A stretch of 62,350 bases of DNA from Gammaproteobacteria bacterium (GTDB lineage Bacteria; Pseudomonadota; Gammaproteobacteria; Ga0077536), in assembly GCA_016191285.1 (NCBI GenBank), contig JACPPA010000035.1, positions 1 through 62,350 of the forward strand, in the 5' to 3' direction. Positions 16,250 through 27,900 of the stretch are shown here, piece after piece. Both the position numbers and the translations under genes were made by a program. The stretch's first letter is position 1. Every line of letters starts with the position of its first letter. A model generated the notes under the pieces. The model was not told the origin of the DNA and searched no databases. It worked only from the letters and a program-made list of their open reading frames with translations.

Positions 16250-16999
16250 ATGTTTACCAACGCACGTTCCGCCGCCATCCTTATCATCGGCAATGAAATA
16301 TTGTCGGGCCGCACGCGCGATGCCAACATTCAAATGATAAGCGAAGCACTGGGCAAACACGGTATACGCGTGCGCGAAGCGCGCGTGGTCGAAGATCGTT
16401 ATGAGGCGATCGTTTATGCCCTCAACGGCTTACGCGCGAGTCACGACTTTGTGTTTACCACCGGCGGGATCGGCCCCACGCACGACGACATCACCACCGA
16501 ATGCATCGCGGGCGCGTTTGGCCGCGTGGCGATCGAAAATCCGGCTGCCGTCCAGCGGCTAGTCGCCTATTACGGGCCTGCGGGAATGAACGAGGCGCGC
16601 CTTAAAATGGCGCATGTCGTCGCCGGCGCAACCTTAATTGATAACCCGATTAGCGCGGCGCCCGGCTTTCGCATTGAAAATGTCTTCGTGCTCCCCGGCG
16701 TACCGCAGATTCTAGAGGCGATGCTACCGAGCATTATCGCGAGCTTGCCCAGCGGGCAGCCGATTTTAAGTCGCACGATCACAGCGTGGATCCGCGAAGG
16801 AGAAATTGCGTCCGACCTGGCCAGCGTGCAGAACACCCATCCTAATTTAGATGTCGGCAGCTATCCGTTCGCGCACGACGGACGCTACGGTACCTCCCTA
16901 GTCATACGTGGCACCGATGCCGAGGGCCTTGAGCTTGCGCTGACCGCGGTGTGTGCATTTTTAATCACGCGCGGCGCCGAATTTGCGCGCGCCGAGTAA
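16250..16999 (+). CDS. CinA/MoaB-like molybdopterin-binding domain protein
   Basis: 249 residues. IIGNEILSGRTRDANIQMI near the N-terminus and FTTGGIGPTHDDITTECIA (about 67-85) define the MoaB/MogA-type molybdopterin-binding domain found at the N-terminus of CinA. PGVPQILEAMLPSI follows. The C-terminal nicotinamide-nucleotide amidase domain of full CinA is absent, and the length fits the short single-domain form. Suggested roles for such domains include ADP-ribose or NADH-derivative cleavage; none can be assigned. The start is 9 bases after panC, so the two are probably co-transcribed. Confidence 0.85.
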   Translation: MFTNARSAAILIIGNEILSGRTRDANIQMISEALGKHGIRVREARVVEDRYEAIVYALNGLRASHDFVFTTGGIGPTHDDITTECIAGAFGRVAIENPAAVQRLVAYYGPAGMNEARLKMAHVVAGATLIDNPISAAPGFRIENVFVLPGVPQILEAMLPSIIASLPSGQPILSRTITAWIREGEIASDLASVQNTHPNLDVGSYPFAHDGRYGTSLVIRGTDAEGLELALTAVCAFLITRGAEFARAE

Positions 17000-17057
17000 G
17001 GTTTGAATATTTACCGATCCCGTGTAGCTTAGGCGCTAATTCGAGTTGACGACTACC

Positions 17058-18401
17058 ATGCCAAAACGCGTTTTTATCAAGACTTTCGGCTGCCAAATGA
17101 ACGAGTATGACTCGCAAAAAATGGCCGATGTCTTGCGCGCGTCACATGGCATGGAACTGGTCGATGCGCCGGAGCACGCCGATCTTCTGCTGATGAATAC
17201 CTGCTCGGTGCGTGAAAAAGCGCAAGAAAAACTGTTCTCGGAGCTTGGCCGCTGGCGCGAATTTAAACTCGCGCGACCCGCGGTCGTGATTGGTGTCGGG
17301 GGCTGCGTCGCGAGCCAAGAGGGCGCTGGCGTGTTCACTCGTGCCCCTTATGTCGACCTGGTGTTCGGCCCACAAACCTTGCATCGGTTACCCGAACTCT
17401 ACGCCGCGACGCAACGGCGCGAACGACGGGTCATCGATATCAGCTTTCCGGAAATCGAAAAATTTGATCGGCTACCGGAACCCCGTGCGGAGGGCCCGAC
17501 CGCCTTTGTATCCATCATGGAAGGTTGCAGCAAGTACTGCACGTTTTGTGTTGTCCCTTATACCCGTGGCGAAGAATTCAGCCGGCCATTTGACGCCGTC
17601 ATCACCGAGATCCACGACCTCGCGAAACAAGGCGTGCGCGAAGTCACGTTGCTCGGACAAAACGTCAACGCCTACCGCGGATTGATGCATGATCGAAAGA
17701 TCGCAGATCTTGCCGCACTTATTCGTTATGTCGCCGCGGTCGACGGTATTGAACGCATCCGGTTCACGACCTCGCATCCGGTCGAATTTACTGACCGCTT
17801 GATCGACACCTATGCGATAGTGCCCAAACTCGCGAGCCATGTGCATTTACCTGTACAAAGTGGTTCGGATCGAGTTCTCGCGTTAATGAAGCGCGGCCAC
17901 ACCGCGTTGGAATATTTATCGAAGGTCCGCCACCTGCGCCGCGCGCGACCGGATATTTCCATCTCGTCGGATTTCATCGTCGGTTTTCCGGGCGAGACCG
18001 CCGATGATTTTGCCGCGACCATGCGTCTGATCGAGCAAGCTGACTTTGATCATTCGTTTAGCTTCATATACAGCCCGCGACCGGGAACCCCCGCCGCGAG
18101 TCTGCCCGATGCGACGCCGATCGAAGAAAAGAAACATCGTCTTGCGATCTTGCAACGCCGGTTGATCGAATTAGGGCAGGCTAAAAGTGCTGCCATGGTC
18201 GGCACCATACAGCGGGTATTAGTCACTGGCGCATCGCGCAAAGAATCACGGGAAATCGCCGGGCGGACTTCGAACAATCGAGTGGTGAACTTTGCCGGTA
18301 ATGCCGCCTCGGTCGGCGACTTTGTCGCAGTCACTATTACTGACGCCTTACCCAATTCATTGCGCGGCGAACTCTGCGTTGCGGAAACCGCCGTCGCTTA
18401 A
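17058..18401 (+). CDS. miaB: tRNA-2-methylthio-N6-dimethylallyladenosine synthase
   Basis: 447 residues. MiaB is a radical SAM methylthiotransferase acting on A37 of tRNAs. The N-terminal UPF0004 domain has its three cysteines ([26 protein letters not shown]). The radical SAM motif is [17 protein letters not shown] (C-x3-C-x2-C), with [19 protein letters not shown] and [12 protein letters not shown] beyond, and a C-terminal TRAM domain. [15 protein letters not shown] matches the usual N-terminus, so ATG 17058 is preferred over TTG 17046. phoH follows one base after its stop. Confidence 0.95.
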   Translation: MPKRVFIKTFGCQMNEYDSQKMADVLRASHGMELVDAPEHADLLLMNTCSVREKAQEKLFSELGRWREFKLARPAVVIGVGGCVASQEGAGVFTRAPYVDLVFGPQTLHRLPELYAATQRRERRVIDISFPEIEKFDRLPEPRAEGPTAFVSIMEGCSKYCTFCVVPYTRGEEFSRPFDAVITEIHDLAKQGVREVTLLGQNVNAYRGLMHDRKIADLAALIRYVAAVDGIERIRFTTSHPVEFTDRLIDTYAIVPKLASHVHLPVQSGSDRVLALMKRGHTALEYLSKVRHLRRARPDISISSDFIVGFPGETADDFAATMRLIEQADFDHSFSFIYSPRPGTPAASLPDATPIEEKKHRLAILQRRLIELGQAKSAAMVGTIQRVLVTGASRKESREIAGRTSNNRVVNFAGNAASVGDFVAVTITDALPNSLRGELCVAETAVA

Positions 18402-18402
18402 A

Positions 18403-19368
18403 TTGGATTCCGACGTCACCCTCGAGCTAACGCTGGAACCGTTCGAGAACGAGCGCCTCGCGAATCTTTGCGGCCAGTTCGATGAGCATCTGCGCCTGAT
18501 CGAACGCCGCCTAGGGGTTGCCATCAGTAACCGTGGCAATGCCTTTGCGGTCGCCGGCCCCGCCGCCACCGGTGAGACTGCCGCCAAGATCCTGCGCGAT
18601 CTGTATACGGCCACGGGGCATAAATTCATCGCACCCAGCGACGTGCACCTGCACTTGCAAGAGTCGGTCGCAAACACCCTGTTTAATGAACACGACCCAA
18701 GCACGGATCTGGTGGTGCAGACGCGCCGGGTTATGGTCAAGGCACGCGGATTGAATCAACGGCTCTATCTGCGAAATATCGAACATTGCGATATCAGCTT
18801 TGGTATTGGACCGGCGGGCACCGGGAAAACCTACCTCGCGGTCGCCGCCGCGGTCGCCGCGCTCGAAAGGGATCGCGTTCGCCGCCTATGCCTTGTGCGA
18901 CCCGCGGTCGAAGCCGGCGAACGGCTTGGCTTTTTACCCGGGGATATGGCGCAGAAAATCGATCCTTATCTGCGGCCGCTGTACGACGCGCTGTATGAGA
19001 TGTTGGGTTTCGAACGGGTGGCGAAGTTGATCGAACGCAATGTCATCGAAGTCGCGCCGCTGGCGTTCATGCGCGGGCGCACCTTGAACGATTCGTTCAT
19101 CATTCTCGACGAAGCGCAGAACACCACCGTCGAACAGATGAAGATGTTTCTAACCCGCATCGGTTTCGGATCGAAAGCGGTAATCACCGGTGATGTCACG
19201 CAGATCGATCTACCACGCGGGCGCGAATCAGGATTGAAGAGTTCGCTCGAAATTGTACGGGAGGTAGAGGGAATTAGTTTTACGTTTTTCAAATCGCAAG
19301 ACGTGGTGCGTCATCCGCTGGTGGGCAGAATTCTCGATGCGTATGAAAAGCACGAAACTGGACGCTGA
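18403..19368 (+). CDS. phoH: PhoH-like ATPase (YbeZ)
   Basis: 321 residues from TTG 18403; the longer frame from 18292 lies inside miaB and adds unrelated residues. The N-terminal segment LTLEPFENERLANLCGQFDEHLRLIERRLGV is typical of YbeZ. The ATPase domain has Walker A GPAGTGKTYLAV (about 140), RPAVEAGERLGFLPGDMAQKIDPYLRPLYDAL and Walker B FIILDEAQN. YbeZ works with YbeY in ribosome/RNA quality control. The order miaB-ybeZ-ybeY-ybeX-lnt matches E. coli, with 8 bases to ybeY. Confidence 0.93.
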   Translation: MDSDVTLELTLEPFENERLANLCGQFDEHLRLIERRLGVAISNRGNAFAVAGPAATGETAAKILRDLYTATGHKFIAPSDVHLHLQESVANTLFNEHDPSTDLVVQTRRVMVKARGLNQRLYLRNIEHCDISFGIGPAGTGKTYLAVAAAVAALERDRVRRLCLVRPAVEAGERLGFLPGDMAQKIDPYLRPLYDALYEMLGFERVAKLIERNVIEVAPLAFMRGRTLNDSFIILDEAQNTTVEQMKMFLTRIGFGSKAVITGDVTQIDLPRGRESGLKSSLEIVREVEGISFTFFKSQDVVRHPLVGRILDAYEKHETGR

Positions 19369-19376
19369 TCACGGCG

Positions 19377-19820
19377 ATGGCGATCGCGGTTGAGATCCAG
19401 CGCGCGTGTCGCGTCGTGACGCCGACCAACGCTGAGCTCAGGCGCTGGTTAAAACAGGCGATCCAGCCGTACCGTGACGCGGCGACGGTAACGGTGCGTA
19501 TCGTCGATGAAGTCGAAGGGAGTGCCCTTAATAAGCGCTGGCGCGGCAAAACCGGCCCCACCAATGTGTTAGCATTTCCGCTCGAAGGACTAGAAACCAT
19601 CGCGCCGGATTTGCTCGGTGATATCGTCGTCTGCGCACCGGTGGCAGCGGCGGAAGCCGAGATCCAACACAAAACGTTAAAGCAGCACTGGGCGCACTTA
19701 ATCGTACACGGCGCGTTACACCTGCTAGGGTTCGATCATCTGAGACGCACCGAGGCCCGCGCAATGGAAGCCGTCGAGCGACACGTCCTCGCCGATCTTG
19801 GTTACCCTGATCCTTATTGA
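19377..19820 (+). CDS. ybeY: Endoribonuclease YbeY
   Basis: 147 residues. A zinc-dependent single-strand RNase needed for 16S rRNA 3' processing and 70S quality control. The zinc site HGALHLLGFDHL (H-x3-H-x5-H, about 112-122) is intact, preceded by KTGPTNVLAFPLEG and LGDIVVCAPV. The start ATG 19377 is 8 bases after the phoH stop. It lies in the conserved ybeZ-ybeY-ybeX-lnt operon. Confidence 0.94.
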   Translation: MAIAVEIQRACRVVTPTNAELRRWLKQAIQPYRDAATVTVRIVDEVEGSALNKRWRGKTGPTNVLAFPLEGLETIAPDLLGDIVVCAPVAAAEAEIQHKTLKQHWAHLIVHGALHLLGFDHLRRTEARAMEAVERHVLADLGYPDPY

Positions 19821-19845
19821 ACCCGTTAACTTCGATAATCCGCCC

Positions 19846-20727
19846 ATGCAGAATAATCGCCCGGATAAACCTCCCCCTAGCTGGCTTAGCCGCGTTACCC
19901 ATCCGCTCTCGCAGCGTCTGTCGAATTTTTTCCGGCGGCGGCCCAAAGGCCGCTCCGAACTTATAGAAGTACTGCAGGATGCGGAAGGCGAGCATTTAAT
20001 CGATGCCGACACCGCCGGCATGATGGAAGGCGCGTTACTGGTCTCGGAACTTAAAGTTCGCGACATCATGATCCCGCGCTCCCAGATGATCTTTATCGAA
20101 GTCGAGCAAAGCCCTCAGGATTTTCTACCGGCAATCATCGAGTCCGCACACTCGCGATTTCCGGTGCTCGATAGCAAACACGAGAAGGTCATTGGAACGC
20201 TGTTGGCCAAGGATCTGCTACCCCTTGCCATCGATCCAAAAGCTCCATTCACGATTCGCGATGTGCTCCGCGCGCCCGTTTTCGTGCCCGAAAGTAAACG
20301 CCTTAATATTTTATTACGCGAGTTTCGGCTAAGTCGAAATCATCTCGCGATTGTGATCGACGAGTATGGAGAAATCGCGGGTCTGGTCTCAATCGAGGAC
20401 GTAATCGAACAAATCGTCGGGGAAATCGACGATGAACATGACGTCGACGACGAAGAATTTATTCGCCAGCATCGGGGCTATCGATTTACGGTTAAGGCAC
20501 GTACCCCGCTGGAAAACTTCAACGAAGTATTCGGCACCACGTTTCCGGATAATCAATACAACACCATCGGCGGGTTCATCATTCATCAGTTCGGCCGGGT
20601 GCCGCAGCGGGGCGATAAGCTCGATTACGGCGGCTTGAACTTCAAAGTACTGCGCGCGGACCGTCGCCGCGTGCAAGTATTGCGCGTGATCCGCAGTCAT
20701 CCCGCGGCGGCGCGCGACGATGGCTGA
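19846..20727 (+). CDS. corC: CorC/YbeX family CBS-pair transporter-associated protein
   Basis: 293 residues from ATG 19846. Two CBS domains (about 67-190: VRDIMIPRSQMIFIE, FPVLDSKHEKVIGTLLAKDLL, NHLAIVIDEYGEIAGLVSIEDVIEQIVGEIDDE) precede a CorC_HlyC domain (about 205-280: NTIGGFIIHQFGRVPQRGD). YbeX/CorC has been linked to Mg/Co efflux and, in E. coli, to ribosome metabolism. There are no transmembrane segments. The frame is open to TTG 19798 inside ybeY, but family sequence starts later. Confidence 0.93.
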   Translation: MQNNRPDKPPPSWLSRVTHPLSQRLSNFFRRRPKGRSELIEVLQDAEGEHLIDADTAGMMEGALLVSELKVRDIMIPRSQMIFIEVEQSPQDFLPAIIESAHSRFPVLDSKHEKVIGTLLAKDLLPLAIDPKAPFTIRDVLRAPVFVPESKRLNILLREFRLSRNHLAIVIDEYGEIAGLVSIEDVIEQIVGEIDDEHDVDDEEFIRQHRGYRFTVKARTPLENFNEVFGTTFPDNQYNTIGGFIIHQFGRVPQRGDKLDYGGLNFKVLRADRRRVQVLRVIRSHPAAARDDG

Positions 20728-20786
20728 GCCGCGCCTAGACGCGCGGCGCGAAGCGCCAATTCTCGCCTCGACGGCTTTTTAACGCG

Positions 20787-22268
20787 ATGGCACCTGTGTT
20801 TCTCGCCATCGCCGCCGGCGCGTTGCTCGCGTTCGCGTTCGCACCCTACGCACTCTATCCGCTCGCCTTTATCTCGCTTGCAGTTCTGTTCTATTTAACC
20901 CGCGGTGTCACCCCACGGCGCGCGGCGCTGCTTGGCTGGTGTTACGGCGTCGGTATGTTTGGGCACGGCGTGTGGTGGATCCAAGTGAGCATTCATCAAT
21001 TCGGATTGCCGCTGTATAGCTTTTCCGTCACGACTACTGCGTTATTCGCGCTCTTCCTCGCGCTCTATCCGGCAATCGCGATGTACGTTGCATGCCGTCT
21101 AACGCTCGCGAATAGTCTTTCGCGAACCTTATTGGCGATGCCGCTGCTGTGGGTCATGGTCGAATGGATCCGCGGCTGGTTCTTAAGTGGTTTCCCGTGG
21201 CTGGAACTTGGCTACAGTCAAACCGATTCTTGGTTGGCGGGATTCGCCCCGGTGTTCGGCGCGCTCGGGATAAGCATGGCTGCGGCGGTGGTTGCCGGTG
21301 CTTTGGTCGTTGCCATCACCGGTGATCGCCGGGGAAAAATAACGAGTGCATTATGTCTGGCGCTTATTTGCGTCGCCGGAAATCTATTGCGCGGCCACGA
21401 ATGGACTAAACCGACTGGCCAAACACTCAGCGTGGCGTTGGTGCAGGGAGCGATACCGCAGACTGTTAAATGGCAAGCCCAGTATCGCGCGGCCACGTTC
21501 GAACTGTATCGAGCCTTAAGCGAAGCGCACTGGGGAAAATCCGTCATTATTTGGCCGGAAACGGCCATTCCCGCGTTTCCCGAGGAGGTTCAGGACGAAC
21601 TCGCCGCGCTGACCGCCCGTGCAATCACCACGAAAACCACTTTGCTCGCCGGTGTGCCGACCGGAGATCGGCGCGCCGGTCCCTACTACAACTCGGTGAT
21701 GCTGCTCGATGGCACGGGGCAGCACTACGATAAACACCATCTAGTCCCCTTCGGTGAGTACCTACCCCTCGACCACTGGGTGCGCCCGGTGCTCAATTTT
21801 CTCGCGATCCCCATGTCGGATTTCGCGCCGGGTAAGGATAAGCAAGCTGCATTAGTCAGCGGCGACGCCGGATATGGCATTACGATTTGCTACGAAGACG
21901 CGTACGCAAGCGAAGTGATCAAGGCATTGCCGCAGGCCAATATTCTGGTGAATGTGAGCGATGATGCATGGTTCGGTGACAGCATCGCGCCGCATCAGCA
22001 TCTCCAGATCACGCGGATGCGCGCGCTCGAAGCCGGACGCGCATTTCTGCGCGCAACCAATACGGGGATCTCCGCCGTGATCGATCATCACGGCCGCGTC
22101 ACTGCGCGCTCGCCGCAGTTTAAAGAGTTTGTGTTGACCGGCGTAGCCGAACTTCGCACCGGCGCCACGCCATTTGTGCGGTTTAAAAATTATCCGGTGT
22201 TGGTCTTTATAGCCCTCGGCTTAGCGTTGGCGCGCGTTAATACGCGGCAGAGGGTGAACTTAAACTAG
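20787..22268 (+). CDS. lnt: Apolipoprotein N-acyltransferase
   Basis: 493 residues. An inner-membrane enzyme that adds the third acyl chain to lipoproteins. Several membrane segments occupy residues 1-200 (LAIAAGALLAFAFAPYALYPLAFISL and others). The periplasmic nitrilase-like domain holds the catalytic triad: Glu in WPETAIPAF, Lys in YDKHHLVPFGEYLP and Cys in GITICYEDAY. A last membrane helix lies near the C-terminus. It starts 59 bases after corC, in the usual operon order. Confidence 0.95.
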   Translation: MAPVFLAIAAGALLAFAFAPYALYPLAFISLAVLFYLTRGVTPRRAALLGWCYGVGMFGHGVWWIQVSIHQFGLPLYSFSVTTTALFALFLALYPAIAMYVACRLTLANSLSRTLLAMPLLWVMVEWIRGWFLSGFPWLELGYSQTDSWLAGFAPVFGALGISMAAAVVAGALVVAITGDRRGKITSALCLALICVAGNLLRGHEWTKPTGQTLSVALVQGAIPQTVKWQAQYRAATFELYRALSEAHWGKSVIIWPETAIPAFPEEVQDELAALTARAITTKTTLLAGVPTGDRRAGPYYNSVMLLDGTGQHYDKHHLVPFGEYLPLDHWVRPVLNFLAIPMSDFAPGKDKQAALVSGDAGYGITICYEDAYASEVIKALPQANILVNVSDDAWFGDSIAPHQHLQITRMRALEAGRAFLRATNTGISAVIDHHGRVTARSPQFKEFVLTGVAELRTGATPFVRFKNYPVLVFIALGLALARVNTRQRVNLN

Positions 22269-22317
22269 CGTGCTGTCCTCAATCGATCCGCATAATTCAC
22301 CCACCGAGCGACGCATT

Positions 22318-22365
22318 GTGGGAACCGCTTTAGCGGCGAACTTTCGCGGCTAAAGCCGCTCCCAC
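22318..22365. repeat. REP-like hairpin after lnt
   Basis: A 48-base imperfect palindrome: GTGGGAACCGCTTTAGCGG... pairs with ...CGGCTAAAGCCGCTCCCAC, three mismatches over 23-base arms. The GTGGGAGCGGCTTTAGCCGCGA type is a familiar REP-like sequence in gammaproteobacteria. A diverged second copy lies at 62126-62188. It sits between convergent lnt and hemE and could act as a bidirectional terminator. Confidence 0.75.
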
Positions 22366-22408
22366 ATTCGCTAAGCAGCTATTTATTGAAGCTCATCGCG
22401 GGACAACA

Positions 22409-23446
22409 CTAACGATGATATTGCCGACTGCTGGCGTGCACACGCTCCACCATCGCGGCCACCGCGTCGGGTTCGATATCGGGCGTAATGCCATGCCCCA
22501 GGTTGAACACATGACCGGGACCGGTCCCGAATCGTGTGAGGATACGATCGACCTCTTGTTCGATCACCGCATGCGGCGCACGCAACACCGCGGGATCAAG
22601 ATTCCCTTGCAGCGCTACTTGCGCGCCGATCCGCTGCTTGGCATCCGCGATGTCAACGCTCCAATCAAGGCCGACGCCGGCGCAGCCGGATGCCGCGATC
22701 TGCTCGAGCCACAGGCCACCACCCTTGGTAAAAATAATACTCGGCACCTGCGCGCTTAAGCCGCGGACGATTTTCGCCATCGGCGCCAGCGAATAAGTTT
22801 GATAGGCATCAGTGCTCAACACGCCGCCCCAGGTATCGAAAATCATCACCGCATCAACACCCGCGGCGATCTGCGCATTGAGATATTGGGTAACCGCTTC
22901 CGCTAATAAATCTTGGAGCTTGGCGAAGACCTCGGGCGCGCCATAAAGCCACGACTTGGCGCGCACAAATTCGCGATCGCCGCCGCCTTCAATCATATAA
23001 GTGGCCAAGGTCCACGGGCTGCCGGCGAATCCGATTAAGGGGGTTCTCCCGCCGAGTTCGCGCTTAATCAAGCGCACGGCGTCGGTCACATACTTGAGTT
23101 CGCGCTCGGGATCGGGAATGCCCAAGCGGGCGACATCCGCGGGGTGTTCCAAGCGTTGTTTGAAGCGCGGCCCAACCCCTTCTTCAATGCTGAGACCAAG
23201 ACCCATTGCATCCGGGATCGTCAAAATATCCGAGAATAGAATCGCGGCATCGAACGGGAAGCGCGCCAGTGGTTGTAGCGTCACTTCGCACGCAAGCTCG
23301 GGCGTTTTACATAACGTTAAGAAGTCACCGGCCCGTTCACGCGTCGCGCGATACTCCGGCAGATAGCGGCCAGCTTGGCGCATCAACCAAACCGGCGTGC
23401 AATCGACGGGCTCGCGCTTCAGCGCGCTTAGAAAGCGCGCTTGCAT
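22409..23446 (-). CDS. hemE: Uroporphyrinogen decarboxylase
   Basis: 345 residues. Converts uroporphyrinogen III to coproporphyrinogen III in haem synthesis. The N-terminal signature [16 protein letters not shown] (about 18-33), [35 protein letters not shown] and the C-terminal [16 protein letters not shown] are conserved. It starts 55 bases after gltD and is probably the last gene of the leftward block. Confidence 0.95.
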   Translation of the reverse strand: MQARFLSALKREPVDCTPVWLMRQAGRYLPEYRATRERAGDFLTLCKTPELACEVTLQPLARFPFDAAILFSDILTIPDAMGLGLSIEEGVGPRFKQRLEHPADVARLGIPDPERELKYVTDAVRLIKRELGGRTPLIGFAGSPWTLATYMIEGGGDREFVRAKSWLYGAPEVFAKLQDLLAEAVTQYLNAQIAAGVDAVMIFDTWGGVLSTDAYQTYSLAPMAKIVRGLSAQVPSIIFTKGGGLWLEQIAASGCAGVGLDWSVDIADAKQRIGAQVALQGNLDPAVLRAPHAVIEQEVDRILTRFGTGPGHVFNLGHGITPDIEPDAVAAMVERVHASSRQYHR

Positions 23447-23501
23447 GGCGAACGTAGAAATCGATTGAGAGATCGGCGACGCTCGGCGATTACGCGCGAC
23501 C

Positions 23502-24944
23502 TCATAAGGGCGCGGGGAGATCGCTTGAGCCCATCAGGAATTGATCAACGCCGCGTGCGGCGGAACGCCCTTCCGCGATTGCCCATACAATCAGCGATTG
23601 CCCACGCTGCATATCACCCGCGGTGAACACGCCGGCGACCGAGGTCATCCAGTTCTTATCTCGCCAGACATTGCCGCGCTCGGTAATTTTGACGCCAAGC
23701 TGCTCGATGAGTGGACGATCCGGTCCCACAAAGCCCATCGCCAGCAACGCGAGATCACAGGGGATTGCGCGCACTGAATTCGGCACTTCAGTAATAGTGA
23801 GACGACCGTCTTTACTCGTAACCTCGACATCAACCACTTCGAGCGCCTTGACGCGGCCGTGCCCATCGTCGACAAAACGTTTGGTCGACACCGCGTAGAC
23901 GCGCGCACCCCCTTCTTCATGCGCGGACGACGTGCGGTAGATGCGCGGCCACTCCGGCCAAGGGTTGTCGGCGGCGCGAAGTTCCGGCGGTCGCGGCATG
24001 ATCTCGAGCTGCGCGACTTCGCGCGCCGCATGGCGGTGGACCGTGCCCAAACAATCCGCGCCAGTATCGCCGCCACCAATGATCACCACGTGCTTGTCTT
24101 TCGCACTGATGAATTGCGAGTCCGGAATTTGATCGCCTTCGAGGCGGCGGTTTTGCAGGGTCAAATACTCCATCGCGAAGTAAACGCCTTGCAAATCGCG
24201 CCCCGGTAGCGGTAGATCACGCGGCGCGGTCGCGCCGCCGGCGAGCAGAACCGCGTCGAATTCGGCGGTCAATTGGATCGCGTCGACGTTGACGCCGACG
24301 TTCGACGACGTGCGAAATTCCACACCCTCGACCCGCATCTGATCCAAGCGGCGATCGAGCACGCGCTTTTCCATTTTGAATTCGGGGATACCATAGCGCA
24401 GCAGACCGCCCAAGCGATCATCGCGTTCGAAGACCACCACTTTATGCCCAGCGCGCCGCAGTTGCTGAGCAGCGGCGAGACCCGCAGGACCCGAACCAAT
24501 GACCGCAATGCGCTTGCCCGTCTCTTGCCGCGGACATCGTGGCGTGACCCATCCGGACTCGAACGCACGGTCGATGATCGCGAGTTCAACGGCTTTGATG
24601 GTCACGGGATTGTCGTTAATGCCAAGGACACACGAACCTTCACACGGCGCCGGACACAGCGTACCGGTGAATTCCGGAAAATTATTGGTGGCATGCAGGC
24701 GATCAATCGCTTCGCGCCAACGATCGCGATAGACGAGATCGTTCCAGTCGGGAATGAGGTTGCCGAGGGGGCAGCCCTGATGACAAAACGGGATCCCACA
24801 ATCCATGCAACGCGCAGCTTGTTTAGTAAGCGCCGTAGGCTCCCAGGGCGCGATAACTTGGCCCCAGTCCTGCAATCGCTCCGCGACTGGGCGGTATGGT
24901 TGCTTGCCGCGCCCATATTCGATAAAGCCGGTGACCTTAGCCAT
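23502..24944 (-). CDS. gltD: Glutamate synthase small subunit
   Basis: 480 residues. The NADPH-oxidising subunit of glutamate synthase, passing electrons to GltB. The N-terminal Fe-S region has [20 protein letters not shown] (about 46-65) and [10 protein letters not shown]. The FAD site is [21 protein letters not shown] (about 147-167) and the NADPH site [15 protein letters not shown]. The C-terminus has [19 protein letters not shown]. The start ATG overlaps the gltB end by 8 bases. Confidence 0.96.
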   Translation of the reverse strand: MAKVTGFIEYGRGKQPYRPVAERLQDWGQVIAPWEPTALTKQAARCMDCGIPFCHQGCPLGNLIPDWNDLVYRDRWREAIDRLHATNNFPEFTGTLCPAPCEGSCVLGINDNPVTIKAVELAIIDRAFESGWVTPRCPRQETGKRIAVIGSGPAGLAAAQQLRRAGHKVVVFERDDRLGGLLRYGIPEFKMEKRVLDRRLDQMRVEGVEFRTSSNVGVNVDAIQLTAEFDAVLLAGGATAPRDLPLPGRDLQGVYFAMEYLTLQNRRLEGDQIPDSQFISAKDKHVVIIGGGDTGADCLGTVHRHAAREVAQLEIMPRPPELRAADNPWPEWPRIYRTSSAHEEGGARVYAVSTKRFVDDGHGRVKALEVVDVEVTSKDGRLTITEVPNSVRAIPCDLALLAMGFVGPDRPLIEQLGVKITERGNVWRDKNWMTSVAGVFTAGDMQRGQSLIVWAIAEGRSAARGVDQFLMGSSDLPAPL

Positions 24945-27900
24945 GAGCCGCCTCCATCACCGCCTCATCTTCAGACGAGCCTACCTGGCGAGCCCGGGCG
25001 ATCGCCGCGAGTACGGCTTTATAATCGCGCGGCATGACTTTGACGAATTGCGCGGACGCGCTCGCCCAATCGTCGAGGATCCGCGCCGCGACGCGGCTAC
25101 CGGTGTAACGCAGATGGTTATCGAGTAGATGCTTGACCGCGCTGTCATCCTCCGCGGACTCGATGCGCTCCAGGTCGACCATGTCGAGATTACAGAGTTT
25201 TTTAAACGAATCGTGTGGATCAAACACGAATGCCACGCCGCCGGACATCCCGGCCGCGAAGTTGCGTCCCGTCTTGCCAATAATCACCACGCGCCCGCCC
25301 GTCATGTACTCACAACCGTGATCACCGACCCCTTCAACGACCGCTTGCGCGCCACTATTACGCACGCAAAAGCGTTCGCCGCCAACCCCGCAAAAATACG
25401 CTTCGCCAGAGGTAGCGCCGTACAAGGCAACGTTGCCGATCAAAATATTTTCTTCGGGCACGAAGGTCGATTCGCGCGGCGGAAACACGCTGATTTTGCC
25501 GCCGGAGAGGCCCTTGCCGATGTAATCGTTGGCATCGCCTTCGAGCGTTAACGTGATGCCGCGTGGCACGAACGCGCCGAAGCTTTGGCCGGCCGAGCCT
25601 TTGAAATTGATCTTGATCGTGTCGTCGGGCAAGCCACCGCCGCCATGGCGCTTAGTTACCTCATAACCGAGAATGGTGCCCACGGTCCGATTTACATTGC
25701 GAATCGGCAGATTCAATTCCACCGGCGTGCCGTGTTCCAACGCGGCACGACAGCTAGGCACCAAGGTCGTGCGATCGAGCGAGCGTTCAAGACCGTGATC
25801 CTGCACGCGGGTGCTGCGGATCGCCGTCTCCGGCCCAACGCTTGGTTGATACAGAATTTTCGAGAAATCGAGTCCACGCGCTTTCCAGTGACCGACCGCG
25901 CGCTCGACATCGATGCGGTTAACCTGGCCGATCATTTCATCCATGGTGCGGAACCCAAGCTCGGCCATGTATTCGCGTACCTCTTCAGCGATATAACGGA
26001 AAAAGTTCTCGACAAATTCCGGCTTGCCTGAAAATTTAGCGCGTAACCGCGGATCTTGCGTGGCAATCCCGACCGGGCAGGTATTGAGATGGCAAACGCG
26101 CATCATGATGCAGCCCGACACCACCAGCGGCGCGGTCGCGAAGCCATATTCTTCGGCGCCGAGCAGCGCGCCAATAATGACATCGCGCCCGGTTTTCATT
26201 TGGCCGTCGACTTGCACGATGATGCGATCGCGCAGTTTGTTCTGCACCAACACTTGTTGGGTTTCGGCGAGCCCCAGCTCCCACGGTACTCCAGCATGCT
26301 TCAGCGATGTCACTGGCGAGGCACCCGTGCCGCCGTCATAGCCGGAAATGAGCACGACATCCGAGTACGCTTTGGCGACGCCGGCCGCCACGGTGCCGAC
26401 GCCAACTTCAGCGACCAGTTTGACATGCACGCGCGCTTCCGGATTCGCGTTCTTCAGATCGTGGATCAGCTGCGCCAAATCTTCGATCGAGTAGATATCG
26501 TGATGCGGCGGCGGCGAAATCAAACCCACCCCCGGCGTTGAGTAGCGCACCTTGGCGATCCACGGATACACCTTATGCCCAGGCAATTGTCCGCCTTCGC
26601 CAGGCTTGGCGCCCTGCGCCATCTTGATCTGTAAGTCATCGGCGTTGACCAGGTACTCACTGGTCACCCCAAAACGTCCCGATGCGACTTGCTTGATCGC
26701 TGAGCGCCGTCGATCGCCGTTCGCATCCGGTTTGAATCGCGCCGGATCCTCACCACCTTCTCCAGTATTCGAGCGACCGCCGATCCGATTCATCGCGATG
26801 GCAAGCGTTTCATGCGCTTCGGCGCTGATCGAGCCATACGACATTGCGCCGGTATGGAAGCGTTTCATGATCGTCTCGATCGACTGGACTTCCGCAAGTG
26901 GGACCGACTGCAATGCCGGCTTGAATTTAAACAAGCCACGCAAGGTCGCTAGGTGCTCGCTTTGGTGATCGATCAGCGCAGTGTATTCCTTGAATATCTT
27001 GTATTGACCCGAGCGCGTTGCATGCTGGAGTTTGTACACCGTGTCCGGATTGAATAGATGATATTCACCCTCGCGGCGCCATTGATATTCACCGCCCCAT
27101 TCCAGCTCCGGTTTGCCAGCGACGCGCGTCGGAAACGCGTGACGATGACGCATGCTAATCTCGCGCTCGATCGTGCTAAGACCGATGCCGCCGATGCGCG
27201 ACGCGGTATAGGTGAAATAGCGATCGACAAACGCTTGATCGAGACCAACGGCTTCGAAAATCTGCGCACCGCGATACGATTGGATGGTGGAGATCCCCAT
27301 CTTGGACATCACTTTCACCAAGCCCTTGCTGACCGCCTTGATGAAATTGCGGACGGTGGCATCGCCCAATGCTTCGCCGCTCTGGTGGCTCTTGACCGCG
27401 GACTCCTTGATAACGCCCTGTTGAATCAGGTCGTACAAAGTCTCGAACGCGAGATACGGATTAACCGCATCGGCGCCGTAACCGATTAACGTTCCGAAGT
27501 GGTGGATTTCGCGCGGTTCACCCGATTCGACGATGAGTCCAACCCGCATACGCCGACCATTCCGCACCAGATGATGATGCGTGCCGGCGGTCGCGAGCAA
27601 TGCTGGAATCGGCGCCAGCACTTCACTCATGCCACGATCCGACAAAATCACGAACGAGTAGCCCTCGTCCACGGCTCGGTCAGTGTCCTTGAATAATTGC
27701 AACAGCGCCGCTTCCAGCCCCATGACGCCGTCGGCCATCGGATACAGCGCGGTAATGGTCTTGGTTCTGAAGCCATGCGTCGCCACATGGCGAATGCGCG
27801 CCAAATTTTCGTTATCCAAGATCGGCGTCGCAACCTTAAGACGATGGCAGCTCTGCGCCGTCGGCTTCAGCAAATTGCTTTCCGGCCCAATGGGCGTCGA

